From contig NZ_CP032485.1 of the NCBI RefSeq assembly GCF_006542335.1, forward strand, positions 1,622,501 to 1,686,500: 64,000 nucleotides of DNA, read 5' to 3'. This DNA is from Neokomagataea tanensis. Its GTDB lineage: Bacteria; Pseudomonadota; Alphaproteobacteria; Acetobacterales; Acetobacteraceae. Positions 43,335-54,050 of this stretch are shown piece by piece (positions within the stretch are counted from its first letter, which is position 1; each line of letters starts with the position of its first letter). The notes under the pieces are model-generated. The model did no database searches. It saw only the letters and a list, made by a program, of their open reading frames with translations, and had not been told where the DNA came from. The translations under genes and the position numbers were made by a program.

Positions 43335-46117
43335 GCGACGGCAACGAGCGCAACCAGGACGAAAAGCAGACCCCTACCCAGGGTGGAGAGCAGAATAAAT
43401 CGGCACGGCTGTCCCTACGCCCCGCTGGGCGGAAGGACGTTGGCCGTACGGTCGATGCTGGGTCGGTACGTCAAAGCTTCAGTCATGGCCGCTCCAAAGT
43501 AGTGCAGGTCGAAGTGCGTAAGCCAAAGCGTCCATCTGGTGGCCCGGGTGGCGGTGCACGCGGTGCACGCGGTGCAACAGGCGGCCGTGCTCTGACGGCG
43601 GCTGAATTGGCGACACGCCAGCGCGTTTTGGAAGCACAGCGTAAAGCTGCGGCAGATGAAGCTGCGCGACGCGAAGCTGAAAAAATTCAGATCATGTCTG
43701 CGGCAGAGGCTCAGCGCAAAGCTGACGAAGAGAAGCGCCTGCAAGCAGAGCGCGAGGCCGCAGAAGCAGCGGAGCGTCAGGCTTCCGCTGAAGCGCAGGT
43801 GCGTGATGCAGAAGCAGCTCAAGCAGCTGCTGAAGAGGCTGAGCGCCGCGAGGCCGAGCGTGCACAGCGCGAAGCAGACGAGGCGGCCCGCCGCGCTCCT
43901 CTGGACCCGCGTGCGCATCTGACCGGCGGCGTACAATTGGCTGCGCCGACAGAGCGCCTGCGTCCACTGGCTGAGCGTGCAATTATGCCAGCTCGTCCAG
44001 TGCAGAAGGCACGTCCAGCTCCAGCCGCAAATAACGCCACGAGCAACAACAATCGTGCGGAAACACTGCACCTTCGGAATAACGCAGCGGCCGCCGCTGC
44101 AGGTCCTGAAGAAGAACGTCGTCCAGCCCGTAAGGGTAGTGCCGGCGGTGGTGCATCGGCCCGCCGTTCGACTTCTTCCTCTTCTCCCAAGAAGGGAGCA
44201 AGCGCAGGTGGTGGAGCACGCCGCAGCGGCCGTATCGACGTGCGTGCAGCGATCGATGGTGATGACGGCAAGACGCGTTCACTAGCGTCCGTTCGTCGTC
44301 AGCGTGATCGTGAGCGTCGTCAGGCTGAGCTTGAGCGTCTGCGTGCAGACCAGGTTCGTGTTGTGCGTGACGTTATTGTCCCAGAGACGATTACCGTCGC
44401 TGAGCTGGCGAACCGTATGGCCTCCCGTCAGGGTGAAGTCATTAAATCACTCATGAAGATGGGTGTGATGGCGACGGCAGCGCAAAGCATTGATGCTGAT
44501 ACAGCTGAGTTGGTGGTTGAAGAATTCGGTCACCGTGTGAAGCGCGTTTCCGAAAGCGACGTTGAAATCGGAATCGAAGGCGTAGATGATCGTCCAGAAG
44601 ATTTGGCGCCACGTGCACCAGTCGTGACGATCATGGGCCATGTCGACCACGGTAAAACATCGTTGCTTGACGCTCTGCGTACGACCGACGTTGCCGCAGG
44701 CGAAGCCGGTGGTATCACGCAGCACATCGGTGCGTATCAGGTTCAGGTACCATCAGGTAAGAAAATTACCTTCTTGGATACTCCGGGCCATGAAGCCTTC
44801 ACCTCAATGCGTGCACGCGGCGCGTCTGTCACAGACATTGTTGTGCTCGTCGTTGCGGCAGATGACGGTGTCATGCCACAGACGATCGAAGCGATTAAGC
44901 ATGCGAAAGCTGCCGACGCGCCGCTGATCGTAGCGATCAATAAGATCGACAAGCCTGGTGCCAACCCGGATCGCGTTCGCCAAGAACTGCTAAAATACGA
45001 AATCGTCGTTGAAGCAATGAGCGGTGAAACGCAGGACGTCGAAGTGTCAGCCTTGAAGCGTACAGGTCTGGATAAGCTGGAAGAGGCGATTCTGCTGCAA
45101 GCAGAAATGCTGGATCTGAGAGCGAACCCAGAGCGCGTAGCAGAGGGTGCGGTCATTGAAAGCCGTCTTGATCGTGGACGCGGGCCTGTTGCATCGGTTC
45201 TGGTGCAGAAGGGTACTCTGAAGCGTGGTGACATCGTTGTCGCTGGTGCGGAATGGGGACGTGTCCGTGCAGTGCTGGATGACCGCGGACGTCAGCTAAA
45301 AGAAGCTGGTCCTTCCGTGCCCGTCGAAGTGCTGGGTCTGACAGGTGTGCCGGGTGCTGGCGAAGCGTTCGTGGTCGTTGAAAACGATACACGTGCACGT
45401 GAAATCAGCGAATTCCGTCAGCGTAAGATCAAAGAAAAGGCTGCTGCAGTTCAGGTTGCTGCTCGTGGTACGCTGGATCAAATGCTGGCACGTATTCAGG
45501 CTGGTGTTCAGAAGCAAGTTGCGCTGCTGATCAAGGCTGATGTTCAGGGTTCTGCTGAAGCGATTTCTGCAACAGTTCAAAAGCTGGAGCACGAAGAAGT
45601 TGCGGTCCGTGTGGTAAACGCAAGCGTTGGCCAGATTACGGAAAGCGACATCCAGCTCGCCAAGGCGTCCGACGCAATCATCGTTGCGTTCAATGTTCGT
45701 GCAACGACGCAGGCTCGTGAATTGGCGCAGCGTGAGAACGTTGATATCCGCTATTACTCAATCATCTATCAGGTTTCTGATGATGTTGAGCAACTGGTCA
45801 AGGGTAAGGTTGCACCGAAGCACCGCGAGAAGTTCTTGGGTTATGCGGAGATCCGTCAGGTCTTCAACATCACCAAGACAGGCAAGGTGGCTGGTTGCTA
45901 TGTCACCGAAGGTCAGGTCAAGCGCGGTTGTGGCGTCCGCCTGTTGCGTGAGAACGTTGTGATCCACCAAGGTGATCTCAGCCAGCTCAAGCGCTTCAAG
46001 GATGATGTCAAGGAAGTTGCACGTGGCTACGAGTGCGGTCTTTCCTTCGCGGGCTTTAATGACCTGCGCGAAGGCGATGTCGTTGAATGCTATGAAATGG
46101 AAGTGATCCCAGCTTGA
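43331..46117 (+). CDS. infB: translation initiation factor IF-2
   Basis: IF-2 is the GTPase that places fMet-tRNA on the small subunit. The 928-residue protein has a long N-terminal region rich in Ala, Glu and Arg (coiled-coil stretch at about 90-210), as in most alphaproteobacterial IF-2. The IF2_N domain is [26 protein letters not shown]. The G domain starts near residue 425 with [23 protein letters not shown], and [10 protein letters not shown]. Domains II to IV end with [23 protein letters not shown]. It overlaps ylxR by 4 bases and rbfA by 4. No internal stop or shift was seen. Confidence 0.97.
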   Translation: MSDGNERNQDEKQTPTQGGEQNKSARLSLRPAGRKDVGRTVDAGSVRQSFSHGRSKVVQVEVRKPKRPSGGPGGGARGARGATGGRALTAAELATRQRVLEAQRKAAADEAARREAEKIQIMSAAEAQRKADEEKRLQAEREAAEAAERQASAEAQVRDAEAAQAAAEEAERREAERAQREADEAARRAPLDPRAHLTGGVQLAAPTERLRPLAERAIMPARPVQKARPAPAANNATSNNNRAETLHLRNNAAAAAAGPEEERRPARKGSAGGGASARRSTSSSSPKKGASAGGGARRSGRIDVRAAIDGDDGKTRSLASVRRQRDRERRQAELERLRADQVRVVRDVIVPETITVAELANRMASRQGEVIKSLMKMGVMATAAQSIDADTAELVVEEFGHRVKRVSESDVEIGIEGVDDRPEDLAPRAPVVTIMGHVDHGKTSLLDALRTTDVAAGEAGGITQHIGAYQVQVPSGKKITFLDTPGHEAFTSMRARGASVTDIVVLVVAADDGVMPQTIEAIKHAKAADAPLIVAINKIDKPGANPDRVRQELLKYEIVVEAMSGETQDVEVSALKRTGLDKLEEAILLQAEMLDLRANPERVAEGAVIESRLDRGRGPVASVLVQKGTLKRGDIVVAGAEWGRVRAVLDDRGRQLKEAGPSVPVEVLGLTGVPGAGEAFVVVENDTRAREISEFRQRKIKEKAAAVQVAARGTLDQMLARIQAGVQKQVALLIKADVQGSAEAISATVQKLEHEEVAVRVVNASVGQITESDIQLAKASDAIIVAFNVRATTQARELAQRENVDIRYYSIIYQVSDDVEQLVKGKVAPKHREKFLGYAEIRQVFNITKTGKVAGCYVTEGQVKRGCGVRLLRENVVIHQGDLSQLKRFKDDVKEVARGYECGLSFAGFNDLREGDVVECYEMEVIPA

Positions 46118-46530
46118 GTTCACGTCATGACATGAAGGGGCCAGCTGGCGTTGCTGCTGATGGCCCCAGCACTCGCCAGCTTCGGGTATCGGAAGAAGTG
46201 CGACGCGTCCTTTCAGACGTTTTTGCGCGCACGGAATTTCGTGACCCAGAACTGCTCGACGTTCAGGTTACTGTAACGGAGGTCCGGATTTCTCCGGACT
46301 TCCGTCACGCCACGGCTTTTGTGGCTCGTTTGGGGCGGACTGACATTGATGCAGTTTTGCCTGCCCTCAAGAGGGCAGCGCCTTATTTGCGCAAAGCGTT
46401 ATCTAAAACGCTGCGCTTGCGTATCGTGCCTGAAATTCATTTTCAGCCTGATACAGCACTCGATTATGCGATGGGCTTGAACGAAATCTTACGTTCTCCT
46501 GAAGTTCGCCGCGATCTGGAAGACAAGTAA
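46114..46530 (+). CDS. rbfA: ribosome-binding factor A
   Basis: RbfA is a KH-like cold-shock factor for 16S 5'-end maturation. The 138-residue protein has [44 protein letters not shown], and [25 protein letters not shown]. The start is TTG 46114, overlapping the infB stop by 4 bases; ATG 46132 is an alternative giving 132 residues. Both keep the domain whole. It sits in the standard infB-rbfA-truB order, 11 bases ahead of truB. Confidence 0.95.
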   Translation: MSSRHDMKGPAGVAADGPSTRQLRVSEEVRRVLSDVFARTEFRDPELLDVQVTVTEVRISPDFRHATAFVARLGRTDIDAVLPALKRAAPYLRKALSKTLRLRIVPEIHFQPDTALDYAMGLNEILRSPEVRRDLEDK

Positions 46531-46541
46531 GGTTCTAAAAC

Positions 46542-47519
46542 ATGTCCAAGAGACGTGGACGTGATATTGACGGGTGGCTTATTCTCGATAAGCCCCTCGG
46601 GCCGACCTCAACGGATATGGTTAACCGCCTGCGGTGGGGTTTCGGAGCGCGTAAAGCAGGTCATGGCGGGACATTGGACCCTTTGGCATCTGGTGTTTTG
46701 CCGATAGCGTTCGGCAAAGCGACGCGGACTATCCCGTATATTATGGATGCTACCAAACGCTATCAGTTTACGCTGGATATAGGCGAGAGTCGTACCACGG
46801 ATGATCGTGAAGGGGAGGTTCTTGCCACCTCTTCCCATCGTCCCACGGATGATGCGATTCGGGCTGTTCTGCCAGCGCTCACGGGAAATGTGATGCAGGT
46901 TCCGCCTGTATTCTCCGCCCTGCGAGTGCAGGGGCGCAGGGCCTATGATATGGCCCGCGAGGGGCGTCCGCCTGACTTGCCGCCGCGACCGGCGCGCATC
47001 GATTCCATAACACTTGTTGACCGGCCTGATGCCAACACGGCTGTTTTTGAAGTGCAGTCTGGCAAAGGCGTTTATATGCGCTCCTTGGCTCGTGATATTG
47101 CGCTGGCATGCGGGACAGTTGGGCATATTTCCGTGCTGCGCCGGACGCGCTGCGGGCCCTTTGATTTGAGCCATGCTTACAAGATTGATGAGATAGCACT
47201 GGACAAATCGACTCAAACTGTGGACAAGGCCGATGCTCTTCCGGTTCCTTTGCTGGAGGCAGCGACCGCGCTGGTCGACATCCCGGCGCTGGCCGTTACC
47301 GAAGCAGAAGGAAAGATACTGGTCTGGGGTCAATCATTGGACCCTATGATGCTCACGTATCCTATGCCGGTGCAGTTGCACGGGAGTGATCTTGTGTGGC
47401 GCGCGATGATCGGAGAGCACGTGCTCGGTCTTTGCCAGATCCGCGATGGACGGTTGAGAGCGGTGCGTATGCTAGAAAACCACGAATTCTTTGGAGAACA
47501 CGATGTCGATTACTGCTGA
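46542..47519 (+). CDS. truB: tRNA pseudouridine55 synthase
   Basis: TruB makes pseudouridine 55 in the T arm of tRNAs. The 325-residue protein has [22 protein letters not shown], the catalytic block [21 protein letters not shown] with its Asp, [19 protein letters not shown], and the RNA-binding [18 protein letters not shown]. It ends with the C-terminal EHDVDYC tail, which overlaps the start of rpsO by 17 bases. Length is normal. Confidence 0.96.
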   Translation: MSKRRGRDIDGWLILDKPLGPTSTDMVNRLRWGFGARKAGHGGTLDPLASGVLPIAFGKATRTIPYIMDATKRYQFTLDIGESRTTDDREGEVLATSSHRPTDDAIRAVLPALTGNVMQVPPVFSALRVQGRRAYDMAREGRPPDLPPRPARIDSITLVDRPDANTAVFEVQSGKGVYMRSLARDIALACGTVGHISVLRRTRCGPFDLSHAYKIDEIALDKSTQTVDKADALPVPLLEAATALVDIPALAVTEAEGKILVWGQSLDPMMLTYPMPVQLHGSDLVWRAMIGEHVLGLCQIRDGRLRAVRMLENHEFFGEHDVDYC

Positions 47520-47772
47520 ACGCCGCACGGCACTTATCGCTGAATACCGTCAGAGCGAAACCGATACAGGTTCACCAGAAGTGCAGGTTGCACTGCTGAC
47601 AGAACGTATCGTTAACCTGACGGAACACTTGAAGACCCACAAGAAGGACTTCCACTCACGTCGTGGTCTTCTGATGCTTGTCGGCCAGCGTCGTGGCATG
47701 CTGGACTACCTGAAGCGCAAGGATCAAGCTCGTTACCAAGCTGTGATTGAGCGCCTCGGCCTGCGCCGCTAA
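47503..47772 (+). CDS. rpsO: 30S ribosomal protein S15
   Basis: S15, 89 residues, binds 16S rRNA and bridges to the large subunit. The start ATG 47503 is chosen for its strong TTGGAG site; codons upstream to 47491 give an unlikely MENT extension. Family sequence: [52 protein letters not shown], and the IERLGLRR end. It overlaps the end of truB by 17 bases. A long hairpin downstream precedes pnp. Confidence 0.97.
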   Translation: MSITAERRTALIAEYRQSETDTGSPEVQVALLTERIVNLTEHLKTHKKDFHSRRGLLMLVGQRRGMLDYLKRKDQARYQAVIERLGLRR

Positions 47773-47781
47773 TTCTGCAAA

Positions 47782-47809
47782 GGTTGGATCGTTTTGCTAC
47801 GATCCAACC
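47782..47809 (+). promoter_or_regulatory. rpsO-pnp intergenic hairpin
   Basis: A perfect 10-bp stem, GGTTGGATCG with CGATCCAACC and an 8-base loop, begins 10 bases after the rpsO stop. There is no T tract, so full termination is unlikely. In E. coli the matching gap holds an RNase III-cleaved hairpin that controls pnp; here the same role is an inference from position. The rest of the 205-bp gap to pnp is GC-rich and shows no gene. Confidence 0.6.
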
Positions 47810-47977
47810 CGTTGCGCCATCCGGGCCGCTTGGCGGTGCGGGTGCGCGACCGGCGTTTCAGGCCACATGGTGTCGTGCCGGGATGTTTCCGCCACCACCG
47901 CCATGCCGTCCGAAACGCTGCTCCGCCACCTGCCGGTCGTCCAATGATGGTGTTGATACCTGAGACAGGAGAACGAA

Positions 47978-50128
47978 ATGTTCGATTACTTCCGTAAGGA
48001 AATTGAGTGGGCAGGCCGCCCGCTAATCCTTGAAACCGGCAAGATTGCCCGTCAAGCAGACGGCGCTGTCATGGTCACTTATGGTGATACAGTTGTGCTT
48101 TGTACGGCTGTTGGTGCCAAAAGCGTAAACCCGGGCCAAGATTTCTTCCCTCTCACGGTCAACTACCAAGAGAAAGCCTACGCGGCCGGCAAGATTCCTG
48201 GTGGCTTCTTTAAGCGTGAAGGTCGCCCTTCAGAAGCGGAAGTCCTAACCGCACGTCTGATCGACCGTCCGATCCGCCCGTTATTCCCAGATAACTTCCG
48301 TAACGAAGTTCAGATCACGGCGACGGTTCTGAGCCACGACATGGAAAACGACCCTGCGCTCGTGTCCATGATTGGTTGCTCTGCTGCGTTGACGCTGTCT
48401 GGCATACCTTTCTTTGGCCCTATCGCGGCAGCACGTATTGGCCTGATAGACGGTGAACTGGTTGTAAACCCATCATTGGCTGATGTGAAAAACAGCTCGC
48501 TGGATCTGATGGTAGCAGGTACGTCTGAAGGCGTTCTGATGGTTGAATCAGAGGCAAGCGAACTGTCAGAAGAGCTTATGCTCGAAGCGGTTACGCTCGG
48601 CCACACGTCTTTCCAAGCTGTTATCGATGCGATCATTGATCTTGCTGAGCACGCTGCGAAAGCGCCTTGGGATTTGCCTGCGCCGAGCAAGGAAGAAATT
48701 GCTCTTCGCAAGCGGATCGACAAAGTTGGCAACAAGCTGATTGCGGAAGCGTACAAAGAGCGCGTCAAGCAGGCTCGTTACCAGAAGGTCGCTGAAGCTA
48801 AAGCGAAGATCAATGAGCTTCTGGAAGAAGAAGGTCATGATCTTGCTCTCGCGAAGCCTCTGCTCAAAGAGCTTGAAGCTCATGTTGTGCGTGGCTCAAT
48901 TCTGAAGACGGGCCAGCGTATCGATGGCCGTGATCTTAAGACAGTCCGTCCTATTCTGTCAGAAGTTGGCATCCTGCCCCGTGCACACGGTTCTTCGCTG
49001 TTCACACGCGGTGAGACGCAGGCGCTTGTCGTAGCGACACTTGGTACCGGCCAGGACGAGCAGGTGATTGACGCCCTCGAAGGCGAATACCGCTCGAACT
49101 TCATGCTGCACTACAACTTCCCTCCATACTCCGTTGGTGAGTGTGGCCGTATGGGTAGCCCGGGTCGTCGTGAAATTGGCCACGGCAAGCTGGCATGGCG
49201 TGCACTGCACCCATTGCTGCCGACCAAGGAACAGTTCCCGTACACGATGCGTGTTGTCTCCGAAATTACGGAGAGCAACGGTTCCTCATCGATGGCGACG
49301 GTTTGTGGTTCATCGCTGGCGCTTATGGATGCAGGCGTTCCGCTGCCACGACCTGTTGCCGGTATCGCAATGGGCTTGATCAAAGAAGAGCGCGGTTTTG
49401 CTGTTCTGTCTGATATTCTCGGTGACGAAGACCACCTCGGGGATATGGACTTCAAGGTAGCTGGTACGTCAGAGGGTGTTACCGCTCTGCAGATGGACAT
49501 CAAAATCACGTCCATCACGCCAGAAATCATGAAGATCGCTTTGGAGCAGGCACGTGAAGGCCGTATCCACATTCTGGGTGAGATGGCAAAGGCACTGACG
49601 GAAGGTCGCTCTGACGTTTCCAACAATGCGCCAAAAATCACGACCCTGAACATTCCTAAGGAAAAGATCCGCGACGTGATCGGTTCCGGCGGTAAGGTCA
49701 TCCGTGAGATTGTTGAGTTCTCTGGTGCCAAGGTGGACATCAATGATGACGGTGTCATCACCATCGCTGCGTCAAATGACGAACAGGCACAAAAGGCGAT
49801 CTCTCGCATCGAGGGTATCGTAGCTGAGCCAGAAATCGGCCGTATCTACGACGGTAAGGTCGTTAAGGCTGCTGATTTCGGTGCGTTCGTGAACTTCCTT
49901 GGTCCACGTGATGGTCTGGTTCACATTTCTGAACTGGCACAGGGCCGCGTAGCGAAGACGACTGACGTCGTTAAGCAGGGTGATGCTGTGAAGGTCAAGG
50001 TTGTTGGCTTCGACGATCGTGGCAAGGTAAAATTGTCCATGCGGGTTGTTGATCAGCAAACCGGTGCCGATATCACGGAAAGCGTAGGCTCCAAGCCTGC
50101 ACGTCCGCCCCGTCGTGATGCTGAGTAA
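47978..50128 (+). CDS. pnp: polynucleotide phosphorylase
   Basis: PNPase is the phosphorolytic 3'-5' exoribonuclease of the degradosome. The 716-residue protein has two RNase PH-like cores: the first ends in the all-helical linker around residues 240-320, the second has [24 protein letters not shown] and [30 protein letters not shown] domain ([22 protein letters not shown]) and an S1 domain ([30 protein letters not shown]) complete it. Length and order are standard. A terminator follows the stop, ending the operon begun at rimP. Confidence 0.97.
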   Translation: MFDYFRKEIEWAGRPLILETGKIARQADGAVMVTYGDTVVLCTAVGAKSVNPGQDFFPLTVNYQEKAYAAGKIPGGFFKREGRPSEAEVLTARLIDRPIRPLFPDNFRNEVQITATVLSHDMENDPALVSMIGCSAALTLSGIPFFGPIAAARIGLIDGELVVNPSLADVKNSSLDLMVAGTSEGVLMVESEASELSEELMLEAVTLGHTSFQAVIDAIIDLAEHAAKAPWDLPAPSKEEIALRKRIDKVGNKLIAEAYKERVKQARYQKVAEAKAKINELLEEEGHDLALAKPLLKELEAHVVRGSILKTGQRIDGRDLKTVRPILSEVGILPRAHGSSLFTRGETQALVVATLGTGQDEQVIDALEGEYRSNFMLHYNFPPYSVGECGRMGSPGRREIGHGKLAWRALHPLLPTKEQFPYTMRVVSEITESNGSSSMATVCGSSLALMDAGVPLPRPVAGIAMGLIKEERGFAVLSDILGDEDHLGDMDFKVAGTSEGVTALQMDIKITSITPEIMKIALEQAREGRIHILGEMAKALTEGRSDVSNNAPKITTLNIPKEKIRDVIGSGGKVIREIVEFSGAKVDINDDGVITIAASNDEQAQKAISRIEGIVAEPEIGRIYDGKVVKAADFGAFVNFLGPRDGLVHISELAQGRVAKTTDVVKQGDAVKVKVVGFDDRGKVKLSMRVVDQQTGADITESVGSKPARPPRRDAE

Positions 50129-50149
50129 GCTCCGTTTCGGATGATGATT

Positions 50150-50189
50150 GAGGGGGCGGGGGATTATGAACCCCGCTCCCTGTTTTTTT
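50150..50189 (+). terminator. terminator after pnp
   Basis: A GC-rich stem (about GAGGGGGCGGGG against CCCCGCTCCC) with a short ATTATGAA loop is followed by TGTTTTTTT. It starts about 20 bases after the pnp stop and is the clearest rho-independent terminator in the window. It closes the rimP-to-pnp operon. Confidence 0.85.
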
Positions 50190-50213
50190 GTGTATCGGAG
50201 ACATTGAGTCCCC

Positions 50214-51632
50214 ATGAAGTCGATTGACACCCTCAACTTTGGTGGCCAAGACGTTTTACCCTTGGTCGAAGGGGGCAAGGGCGTAGCTGTCTCGACCGGT
50301 GTATCTGCAGGGCATTGGGCTGCTGCGGGCGGCATTGGCACCCTTTCTGCAGTGAACGCAGACAGCTATGATGAGCAGGGTAACCCTATTCCCCAAGTTT
50401 ATCACGCGCGTACACGCCGTGAGCGCCAGCTTGAGCTTATCCGTTACGGTATTGACGGTGGTATTGCCCAAGCAAAGATTGCGCATGAAATTTCTGGTGG
50501 GAAGGGGCGTATCCACGCGAATATCCTTTGGGAAATGGGCGGTGCTGAAGAAGTCATCACGGGTATTTTAGAAGCTGTTCCCGGTATGATTCATGGCGTG
50601 ACCTGTGGCGCCGGTATGCCCTATCGCCTTTCCGACATCGCGGCGAAATTCAACGTCCCCTATTATCCAATTGTCTCATCAGGGCGTGCGTTCAATGCAT
50701 TATGGCGCCGCTCTTTCAGCAAGACATCGGAATTGCTTGGTGGGGTGGTGTACGAAGATCCGTGGCGTGCCGGTGGGCATAACGGTCTTTCGAACAGCGA
50801 AGATCCTTTGAAGCCTGAAGATCCGCTGCCGCGCGTGATTGAACTGCGCAAAGTGATGGAGCGTTATGGCCTCGGTCATGTGCCTATCATCATGGCAGGT
50901 GGTGTCTGGCATCTTGAAGAATGGGAAGACTGGATTGGTAACCCTGAGCTTGGGCCGATAGCATTCCAGTTTGGTACGCGCCCATTATTGACGCAGGAAA
51001 GCCCTATTCCGGCGGCATGGAAGCGCCGTCTGCAAGGTTTGAAGCAAGGTGACGTTTATCTAAACCGCTTCTCTCCGACGGGTTTTTACTCCTCTGCTGT
51101 AAATAACAGCTTCATGCAAGACCTCCGTGCGCGTTCAGAACGCCAAGTTTCCGTACGTGGCACGGCGGATGAAGCGCATGATACTGTGTATGAGATGGGA
51201 GCGCGGCGTCGTGAGATGTTCGTCTCTGCTGAGGATCGTGCGAAGATCGCGGCATGGGAAGCAGCAGGTTACACAAAACCACTGCCGACACCCGATGAGA
51301 CTCTTGTCTTCGTAACGCCCGAAAATGCGCGTACTATTTTGGCGGATCAGGTTGCATGCATGGGCTGTTTGTCCGCTTGCCGCTTTTCGAATTGGATGCA
51401 GCGCGAGCCATTTACGAATGGCCAGAAGGCCGATCCTCGTTCGTTCTGTATTCAAAAGTCGTTGCAGACCATTGCCCATACACCTGACGATGAAAGCGCG
51501 GATAGCGTAGTTGATAACAACCTCATGTTTGGTGGTACAACGGCTTGGCGTTTTGGTTCGGATCCGTTCTATTCGAATGGATTTATTCCAACGGTTGGTC
51601 AGCTTGTTGAACGGATAGTTACGGGTAAGTAG
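50214..51632 (+). CDS. NAD(P)H-dependent flavin oxidoreductase (nitronate monooxygenase/2-NPD family)
   Basis: A 472-residue TIM-barrel flavoprotein of the 2-nitropropane dioxygenase superfamily. Landmarks: GVSAGHWAAAGGIGTLSAVN near the start, GMIHGVTCGAGMPYRLSDIA, HVPIIMAGGVWHLEEWEDWIG, and IAFQFGTRPLLTQESPIP, all in the FMN-binding regions. A C-terminal cysteine set, CMGCLSACRFSNW with a later FCIQKSL, is not in the short bacterial enzymes and may bind a metal cluster. Physiological substrate unknown; family members act on nitroalkanes or as enoyl reductases. It follows the pnp terminator and precedes the FUSC gene by 4 bases. Confidence 0.8.
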   Translation: MKSIDTLNFGGQDVLPLVEGGKGVAVSTGVSAGHWAAAGGIGTLSAVNADSYDEQGNPIPQVYHARTRRERQLELIRYGIDGGIAQAKIAHEISGGKGRIHANILWEMGGAEEVITGILEAVPGMIHGVTCGAGMPYRLSDIAAKFNVPYYPIVSSGRAFNALWRRSFSKTSELLGGVVYEDPWRAGGHNGLSNSEDPLKPEDPLPRVIELRKVMERYGLGHVPIIMAGGVWHLEEWEDWIGNPELGPIAFQFGTRPLLTQESPIPAAWKRRLQGLKQGDVYLNRFSPTGFYSSAVNNSFMQDLRARSERQVSVRGTADEAHDTVYEMGARRREMFVSAEDRAKIAAWEAAGYTKPLPTPDETLVFVTPENARTILADQVACMGCLSACRFSNWMQREPFTNGQKADPRSFCIQKSLQTIAHTPDDESADSVVDNNLMFGGTTAWRFGSDPFYSNGFIPTVGQLVERIVTGK

Positions 51633-51636
51633 CACT

Positions 51637-53637
51637 ATGGCATGGAGGGATGGGGTTCCACGGGCCGAGCTGACACGAACCAGTCCCTTCATGGCCTTAT
51701 CACACTGGCTTGCGCGTCATTCCGTCCCACTGAGCCCGGAGCAGATTGCTCCGACGGAAGGTGGGCGTGCCGCAGCGGCAACTGTTCTGGCATTGTTACC
51801 CGCTTTGGTGTGGCACGATACGACGTTAATTTGGGCGTCGTTCGCCGCATTCTGGTGTTGCTTGCTGGAGCCGGGCGGGACACGCCGGGAAGAATTAAGG
51901 GTTCTGGCAGGCCTGACCTTTATCGGTGCGGTCTTGGCGGGCGCTACGGTTTTGGTCGCTGCTGCCCCATTCTGGGTAATATTGTTATGGCTGGCGCTCG
52001 CTGGCCTTGGCGTTGGCTTAGGGCGGGTATTCACTGCTTCTACCGCGCTGCTTTGCGCGCTTCTTGGCTGCACGATGGTTGCTGGGGTTGGTTTCCCTAC
52101 AACTGACCCTCTGGTGGCGCTTAAAGTCTCTGCTGCGTATGTGGCTGGAGGAGCTTGGGCGATGGTTCTGTGCCTCTTATTGTGGCCACTACACCCATAT
52201 GCACCAGCACGGCGCGCCGTGGCCCAGTGTTACCGTTTAATGGCAGTTATGACCGGCGAACTGGCGGCCGGCCGTTTGCGCGAAACGCTACACCGGCAAA
52301 CTGTTCGTACAGCAATTGAGAGAGCACGGGGCGTTACGCTCCAGATTGATTCCGGCCATGGCAGCGAGGTGTTGCGCGGGCGTTTGGTTGCGTCTTTAAC
52401 CGGGGCGGAAAGATTATTTACCGCGATGCTTGCTGTTGAGCATTTGGCGCAAAAGCGCGGTATGGATTTTGAAGCACGCGGCATGCTGGCTGCTCTGTCT
52501 GCCTTGTGTCAGGAAGCAGGCGAGCAGGTTATGGACCCTGAGCCGGATTGCGAGGCGCTGTCCCAGCACTCTCAAAATTTGGCGGGTGAGGTTCGTTCCG
52601 ATAGTGGCCCCATAGGCGGGCTGGTTGCAGAGAGTGCCCGGACATTAGGAACTATCGCACGCGGTTTGTTACGGAACGCGCATCCGTCTTTGGAAGCAGA
52701 GGCTGTCAAAAGTGATAATCGTTTAACGCAGGTCCACTGGCGGCATGCGTTTCGTGTCTCTGTGGCTTTGGTGGTGACGCATCTGGCAACGCGTTGGCTC
52801 GGATTGGAATATGGGTTCTGGGCTCTTGTGGCTGTTGTGTTGGTTGTTCAGCCTTCGGGCCACACGACACTGGTGCGTGCAATTGAGCGTATTATAGGGA
52901 CGATTGGTGGCGGTGCTTTAGTATTGCTCGCGCGGCCGTTTTTGCCGGCTGCGCCGGAAATGATGGTGGCTGATGCCCTGTTCGTCATCGGGGCGATTGC
53001 TATGCGGGCTGTAAACTACACGATGCTCGTGTTGTTTTTGACCGCACAGTTTATTCTAGTCACGGAAATGACGATGCCTGCCTCGGGCATAGAATGGCTG
53101 CGTGTTGTTGATAATACTTTGGGCAGTGTGGTCGGGGTTGTTTGTGCTTTTGCGCTTTTCCCTCAGCGCGGAATGCAAGATATGAGTGGCTTGCTCAGAC
53201 AGTCAGTCATTAGCAATTTGCGTTATCTAGCAGCAGTTTTGGGCGGAAAGTCAGACGCGGAGATTGACCGTTTTCAACGTCAGGCTGGTATTGCGACGAC
53301 CCGGGCTGAGTTTGCACGGGGTGCTTTGCCATTACTGGGCGGGACGTCTTTTATTGGCAAAGAACACGCTACAGCCCATGGTTTGTTAAGGGAAATCCGT
53401 TTGTTGAGCGGGGAAGTCACCCTGCTTCGTTTCGATATTTCGTCAGGGTTGTGCAAAGGCTACCATGATTGGGCAGCCTATTGGACTGAGCAGGCAGACT
53501 GCCTGAGTGAGGGGGCCGCTTTAGGGCCGATTACAGCAGAAATTGAGACAGGCCGTGTAACAGCAGCGCTTGCTGCCCGGCAGTGGTGTGTCGAGCAGAA
53601 TGATGCTGAGGATTTAGCAGAGGGCCAGCTCGCTTAA
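51637..53637 (+). CDS. FUSC-family membrane protein (AaeB-like)
   Basis: A 666-residue inner-membrane protein of the fusaric-acid resistance/FUSC superfamily. Two blocks of membrane segments flank a central cytosolic helical region: the first block (about 45-180) has AATVLALLPALVWHDTTLIWASFAAFWCCLLEPGG, the second (about 370-520) has HAFRVSVALVVTHLATRWLGLEYGFWALVAVVLVVQPSGHTTLVRAIERIIGT, the repeated family motif. AaeB exports aromatic acids; the substrate here is not known. The start could be ATG 51637 or ATG 51691. Its end overlaps the convergent DUF1489 gene by 24 bases. Confidence 0.85.
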   Translation: MAWRDGVPRAELTRTSPFMALSHWLARHSVPLSPEQIAPTEGGRAAAATVLALLPALVWHDTTLIWASFAAFWCCLLEPGGTRREELRVLAGLTFIGAVLAGATVLVAAAPFWVILLWLALAGLGVGLGRVFTASTALLCALLGCTMVAGVGFPTTDPLVALKVSAAYVAGGAWAMVLCLLLWPLHPYAPARRAVAQCYRLMAVMTGELAAGRLRETLHRQTVRTAIERARGVTLQIDSGHGSEVLRGRLVASLTGAERLFTAMLAVEHLAQKRGMDFEARGMLAALSALCQEAGEQVMDPEPDCEALSQHSQNLAGEVRSDSGPIGGLVAESARTLGTIARGLLRNAHPSLEAEAVKSDNRLTQVHWRHAFRVSVALVVTHLATRWLGLEYGFWALVAVVLVVQPSGHTTLVRAIERIIGTIGGGALVLLARPFLPAAPEMMVADALFVIGAIAMRAVNYTMLVLFLTAQFILVTEMTMPASGIEWLRVVDNTLGSVVGVVCAFALFPQRGMQDMSGLLRQSVISNLRYLAAVLGGKSDAEIDRFQRQAGIATTRAEFARGALPLLGGTSFIGKEHATAHGLLREIRLLSGEVTLLRFDISSGLCKGYHDWAAYWTEQADCLSEGAALGPITAEIETGRVTAALAARQWCVEQNDAEDLAEGQLA

Positions 53638-54027
53638 GATACGGTGCAGCCTCGGGGGCAGTTCAGCGATCCCGTCAGAGATGGCACCCAAGTCTGCCGG
53701 AGCATCTTCCGCCTTAAGGTACCGCCAGCCCTGAAAGGGCCGCATGGCTCGGGCTTGTACGGGGATGATATCGTCACTGACGAGGATAAGAGTCCCGGTT
53801 GAGCCGTCTTGGCGTTCATAAGGTTCAAGGCCAACGATGGGTTGGCGGCATAATATGAGCCCATTTAGAACGCGGTAGAGCGAGCCGCCGTCTAAAATTT
53901 CATCGGCTCGCTTGGGCATGGTGCGTGTTGTAATCGCACCATAGCCCCTGAAGCGTGGTGACTTCATCCGCTCCTTCAGTGCATCGATCGTAGGGCAGCC
54001 AACGGCAAGTTTGATCATATGCAGCAT
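53614..54027 (-). CDS. DUF1489-family protein
   Basis: A 137-residue cytosolic protein matching the alphaproteobacterial DUF1489 family: MIKLAVGCPTIDALKERM, TRTMPKRADEILDGGSLYRVLNGLILCRQPIVGLEPY, ILVSDDIIPVQARAMRPFQGWRYLKAEDAPADLG, and LPPRLHRILSELALC. The function of the family is unknown. The gene is tail-to-tail with FUSC, overlapping it by 24 bases, and close to the nucleoside hydrolase gene. Start at 54027 or the nearby internal Met (residue 4). Confidence 0.82.
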   Translation of the reverse strand: MLHMIKLAVGCPTIDALKERMKSPRFRGYGAITTRTMPKRADEILDGGSLYRVLNGLILCRQPIVGLEPYERQDGSTGTLILVSDDIIPVQARAMRPFQGWRYLKAEDAPADLGAISDGIAELPPRLHRILSELALC

Positions 54028-54050
54028 GGAGCGACCATTCGTTAAATGGG

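Noticed and set aside
43415..44282. Several long frames antisense or out of frame within the 5' part of infB
   Set aside because: They arise from the repetitive, GC-rich Ala/Glu/Arg codons of the IF-2 N-terminus.
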